DNA from: Betaproteobacteria bacterium
GTDB taxonomy: Bacteria; Pseudomonadota; Gammaproteobacteria; Burkholderiales; SG8-41
Direction: 5' to 3'
Assembly (NCBI GenBank): GCA_025353085.1
Contig: JANXRI010000179.1
Span: 1 to 7,153 of the forward strand
DNA: 7,153 bases
The notes below the pieces were generated by a model that was given only the letters and a program-made list of their open reading frames with translations, was not told where the DNA came from and ran no database searches. Below are positions 5,800 to 7,153 of the stretch, piece after piece. A program made the position numbers and the translations under genes. Positions within the stretch are counted from its first letter, which is position 1; every line of letters starts with the position of its first letter.

Positions 5800-6741
5800 A
5801 TGCTGACCTTCCAGCAATTGATACTGCGGCTTCAGCAATACTGGGACCAACAGGGCTGTGCATTGCTGCAGCCCTACGATATGGAAGTCGGCGCCGGCAC
5901 ATCGCATACAGCGACGTTTTTGCGCGCGATCGGTCCCGAGCCGTGGCGCGCCGCGTATGTTCAACCGTCGCGTCGCCCGAAAGACGGCCGCTATGGCGAA
6001 AATCCGAACCGGCTGCAGCATTATTATCAATACCAGGTCGTGCTCAAACCCTCGCCGCTCGATATCCTCGACCTCTATATCGGCTCCTTGGTCGCAATCG
6101 GCATCGATCCCCAGGCGCATGACATCCGCTTCGTCGAAGACGATTGGGAGAATCCCACGCTTGGCGCGTGGGGTCTCGGCTGGGAAGTCTGGCTAAACGG
6201 CATGGAAGTCACGCAGTTCACTTACTTCCAGCAGGTCGGCGGCATCGACTGCAAACCGATCACGGGCGAAATCACCTACGGTCTAGAACGCCTTGCGATG
6301 TATTTGCAGGCGAAAGAAAGCATATTCGAGCTCGCATGGACTGATCGAATCAGTTACGGCGATGTTTATCATCAAAATGAGATCGAACAGTCGACTTATA
6401 ACTTCGAAGCTTCAAACGCTGAAATGTTATTCACGCATTTCAGCGACTATGAACGCGAAGCGAAACATCTGATCGTGGCGAAGCTGGCGCTACCAGCGTA
6501 CGAGATGGTGTTAAAGGCGGCGCACACGTTCAATCTGCTCGATGCGCGCGGCGCTATTTCGGTTACCGAGCGCGCCGCCTATATCGGCCGTATTCGGAAT
6601 CTCGCGCGCAGCGTTTCGCAGGCTTACCTCGACTCACGCGTGCGCGCCAAATTCCCGATGTGTCCGCCGGGACAACTCGAAAACCTTGGCATCGATCTCG
6701 CCGGCATGCAGGCCGCGTTGCGCGAGCGGGAAGCCGCATGA
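5800..6741 (+). CDS. glyQ: Glycine-tRNA ligase alpha subunit GlyQ
   Basis: GlyQ is the catalytic alpha subunit of the bacterial (alpha-beta)2 glycyl-tRNA synthetase; it activates glycine with ATP while GlyS contributes tRNA binding. The class II core is nearly identical to family consensus: QPYDMEVGAGTSH at 24-36, QPSRRPKDGRYGENPNRLQ at 55-73, FVEDDWENPTLGAWGLGWE at 111-129, NGMEVTQFTYFQQVGG at 133-148, and the motif-3-like GEITYGLERLAMY at 156-168. I chose ATG 5800 (313 residues, MLTFQQLILRLQ) because homologues start this way and a CGGA lies seven bases upstream. A GTG at 5782, immediately after the lnt TAA, would add six residues (MHDGNP) and has no ribosome binding site. After the usual FPMC near the end, about 25 residues extend beyond the E. 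coli-type C-terminus. The stop overlaps glyS. Confidence 0.96.
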   Translation: MLTFQQLILRLQQYWDQQGCALLQPYDMEVGAGTSHTATFLRAIGPEPWRAAYVQPSRRPKDGRYGENPNRLQHYYQYQVVLKPSPLDILDLYIGSLVAIGIDPQAHDIRFVEDDWENPTLGAWGLGWEVWLNGMEVTQFTYFQQVGGIDCKPITGEITYGLERLAMYLQAKESIFELAWTDRISYGDVYHQNEIEQSTYNFEASNAEMLFTHFSDYEREAKHLIVAKLALPAYEMVLKAAHTFNLLDARGAISVTERAAYIGRIRNLARSVSQAYLDSRVRAKFPMCPPGQLENLGIDLAGMQAALREREAA

Positions 6742-7153
6742 GCGCCAACCTGCTGGTCGAACTATTCACGGAAGAACTACCGCCGAAAGCGCTCAAGCGC
6801 CTGGGCGAAGCGTTCGCAACTGGAATTGCCGAGGGTTTGGCTGGGCACGGTTTAGTGCGCAAGGACGCCGCGTTTGCCGTCTACGCAACGCCGCGCCGGC
6901 TCGGCGTCAAGATAGACGCCGTGCTCGATCGCGCACCCGATCGGGCCGGGAGTAAAAAGCTCATGCCGGCCAAGGTCGCATTCGGGGCCGATGGCACGCC
7001 GACCGCCGCGCTGGGGAAACGACTTGAAAAAGAGGGCGGATCGATAGCGCAGCTTGAACGCAAAACCGAGGGCAATGTGGAGTACGTGTTTTTGAACCAG
7101 GTCGTTGCGGGCGCATCATTGCAAGCGGGCCTGCAAGCGGCACTCGAAGACGC
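6738..7153 (+). CDS. glyS: Glycine-tRNA ligase beta subunit GlyS (5' part, truncated by window edge)
   Basis: The reading frame from ATG 6738 stays open to the last base, giving 138 complete codons of a subunit that is normally close to 690 residues. The N-terminus matches GlyS: NLLVELFTEELPPKALKRL at residues 4-22, YATPRRLGVKI at 49-59, and a region around 66-95 (DRAPDRAG, AFGADGTPTAALG) corresponding to the 'PDR...AFDAEGKPSKAA' stretch of E. coli GlyS. GlyS forms the tetrameric glycyl-tRNA synthetase with GlyQ and carries tRNA-recognition domains. Its ATG overlaps the glyQ stop (ATGA, 6738-6741), which would help keep the two subunits in equal amounts; a weak GGGAAG lies at 6728-6733. The truncation is only due to the window boundary; nothing suggests a broken gene. 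Confidence 0.95.
   Translation, partial: MSANLLVELFTEELPPKALKRLGEAFATGIAEGLAGHGLVRKDAAFAVYATPRRLGVKIDAVLDRAPDRAGSKKLMPAKVAFGADGTPTAALGKRLEKEGGSIAQLERKTEGNVEYVFLNQVVAGASLQAGLQAALED

Overview
The window is a tightly packed, wholly co-directional (+ strand) housekeeping gene cluster from what looks like a betaproteobacterium of moderately high GC content. Order: a small secreted protein of unknown function, miaB, ybeZ/phoH-like, ybeY, corC/ybeX, lnt, glyQ, and the 5' part of glyS, which runs off the right edge. The betaproteobacterial assignment is inference. It rests on the lnt-glyQ-glyS linkage (from memory, glyQS lies elsewhere in E. coli), on the GlyQ N-terminus (MLTFQQ), on a non-acidic residue in the Lnt 'SNxAWFG' motif, and on the YbeY 'TNVLTF' motif. 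I cannot name an order or genus.

Layout. Bases 1-140 are non-coding: a hairpin with flanking A and T runs (15-46) that looks like the intrinsic terminator of an off-window upstream gene, then a likely promoter whose perfect TATAAT (137-142) overlaps the first ATG of the first gene. That overlap, together with a purine-rich ribosome binding site at 158-163, suggests the first gene starts at a TTG at 171. From 171 to 7153 no gap between genes exceeds 18 bases. Three junctions are 4-base start/stop overlaps (miaB/ybeZ, ybeY/corC, glyQ/glyS), and ybeZ/ybeY may overlap by 41 bases. No internal terminator was seen. One operon with translational coupling is the simplest reading.

Function. The genes share a theme of translation and envelope upkeep: MiaB modifies tRNA next to the anticodon; YbeZ and YbeY act in 16S rRNA maturation and ribosome quality control; CorC/YbeX is a cytosolic CBS-pair protein linked to Mg2+/Co2+ handling; Lnt completes lipoprotein acylation in the inner membrane; GlyQ and GlyS form glycyl-tRNA synthetase.

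No novel system, mobile element, CRISPR array, RNA gene or sign of horizontal transfer was found. The items worth a second look are modest: the start-codon/promoter conflict and unknown function of the first gene, an approximately 13-residue insertion in MiaB, the uncertain YbeY and GlyQ starts, and an imperfect dyad next to the promoter.
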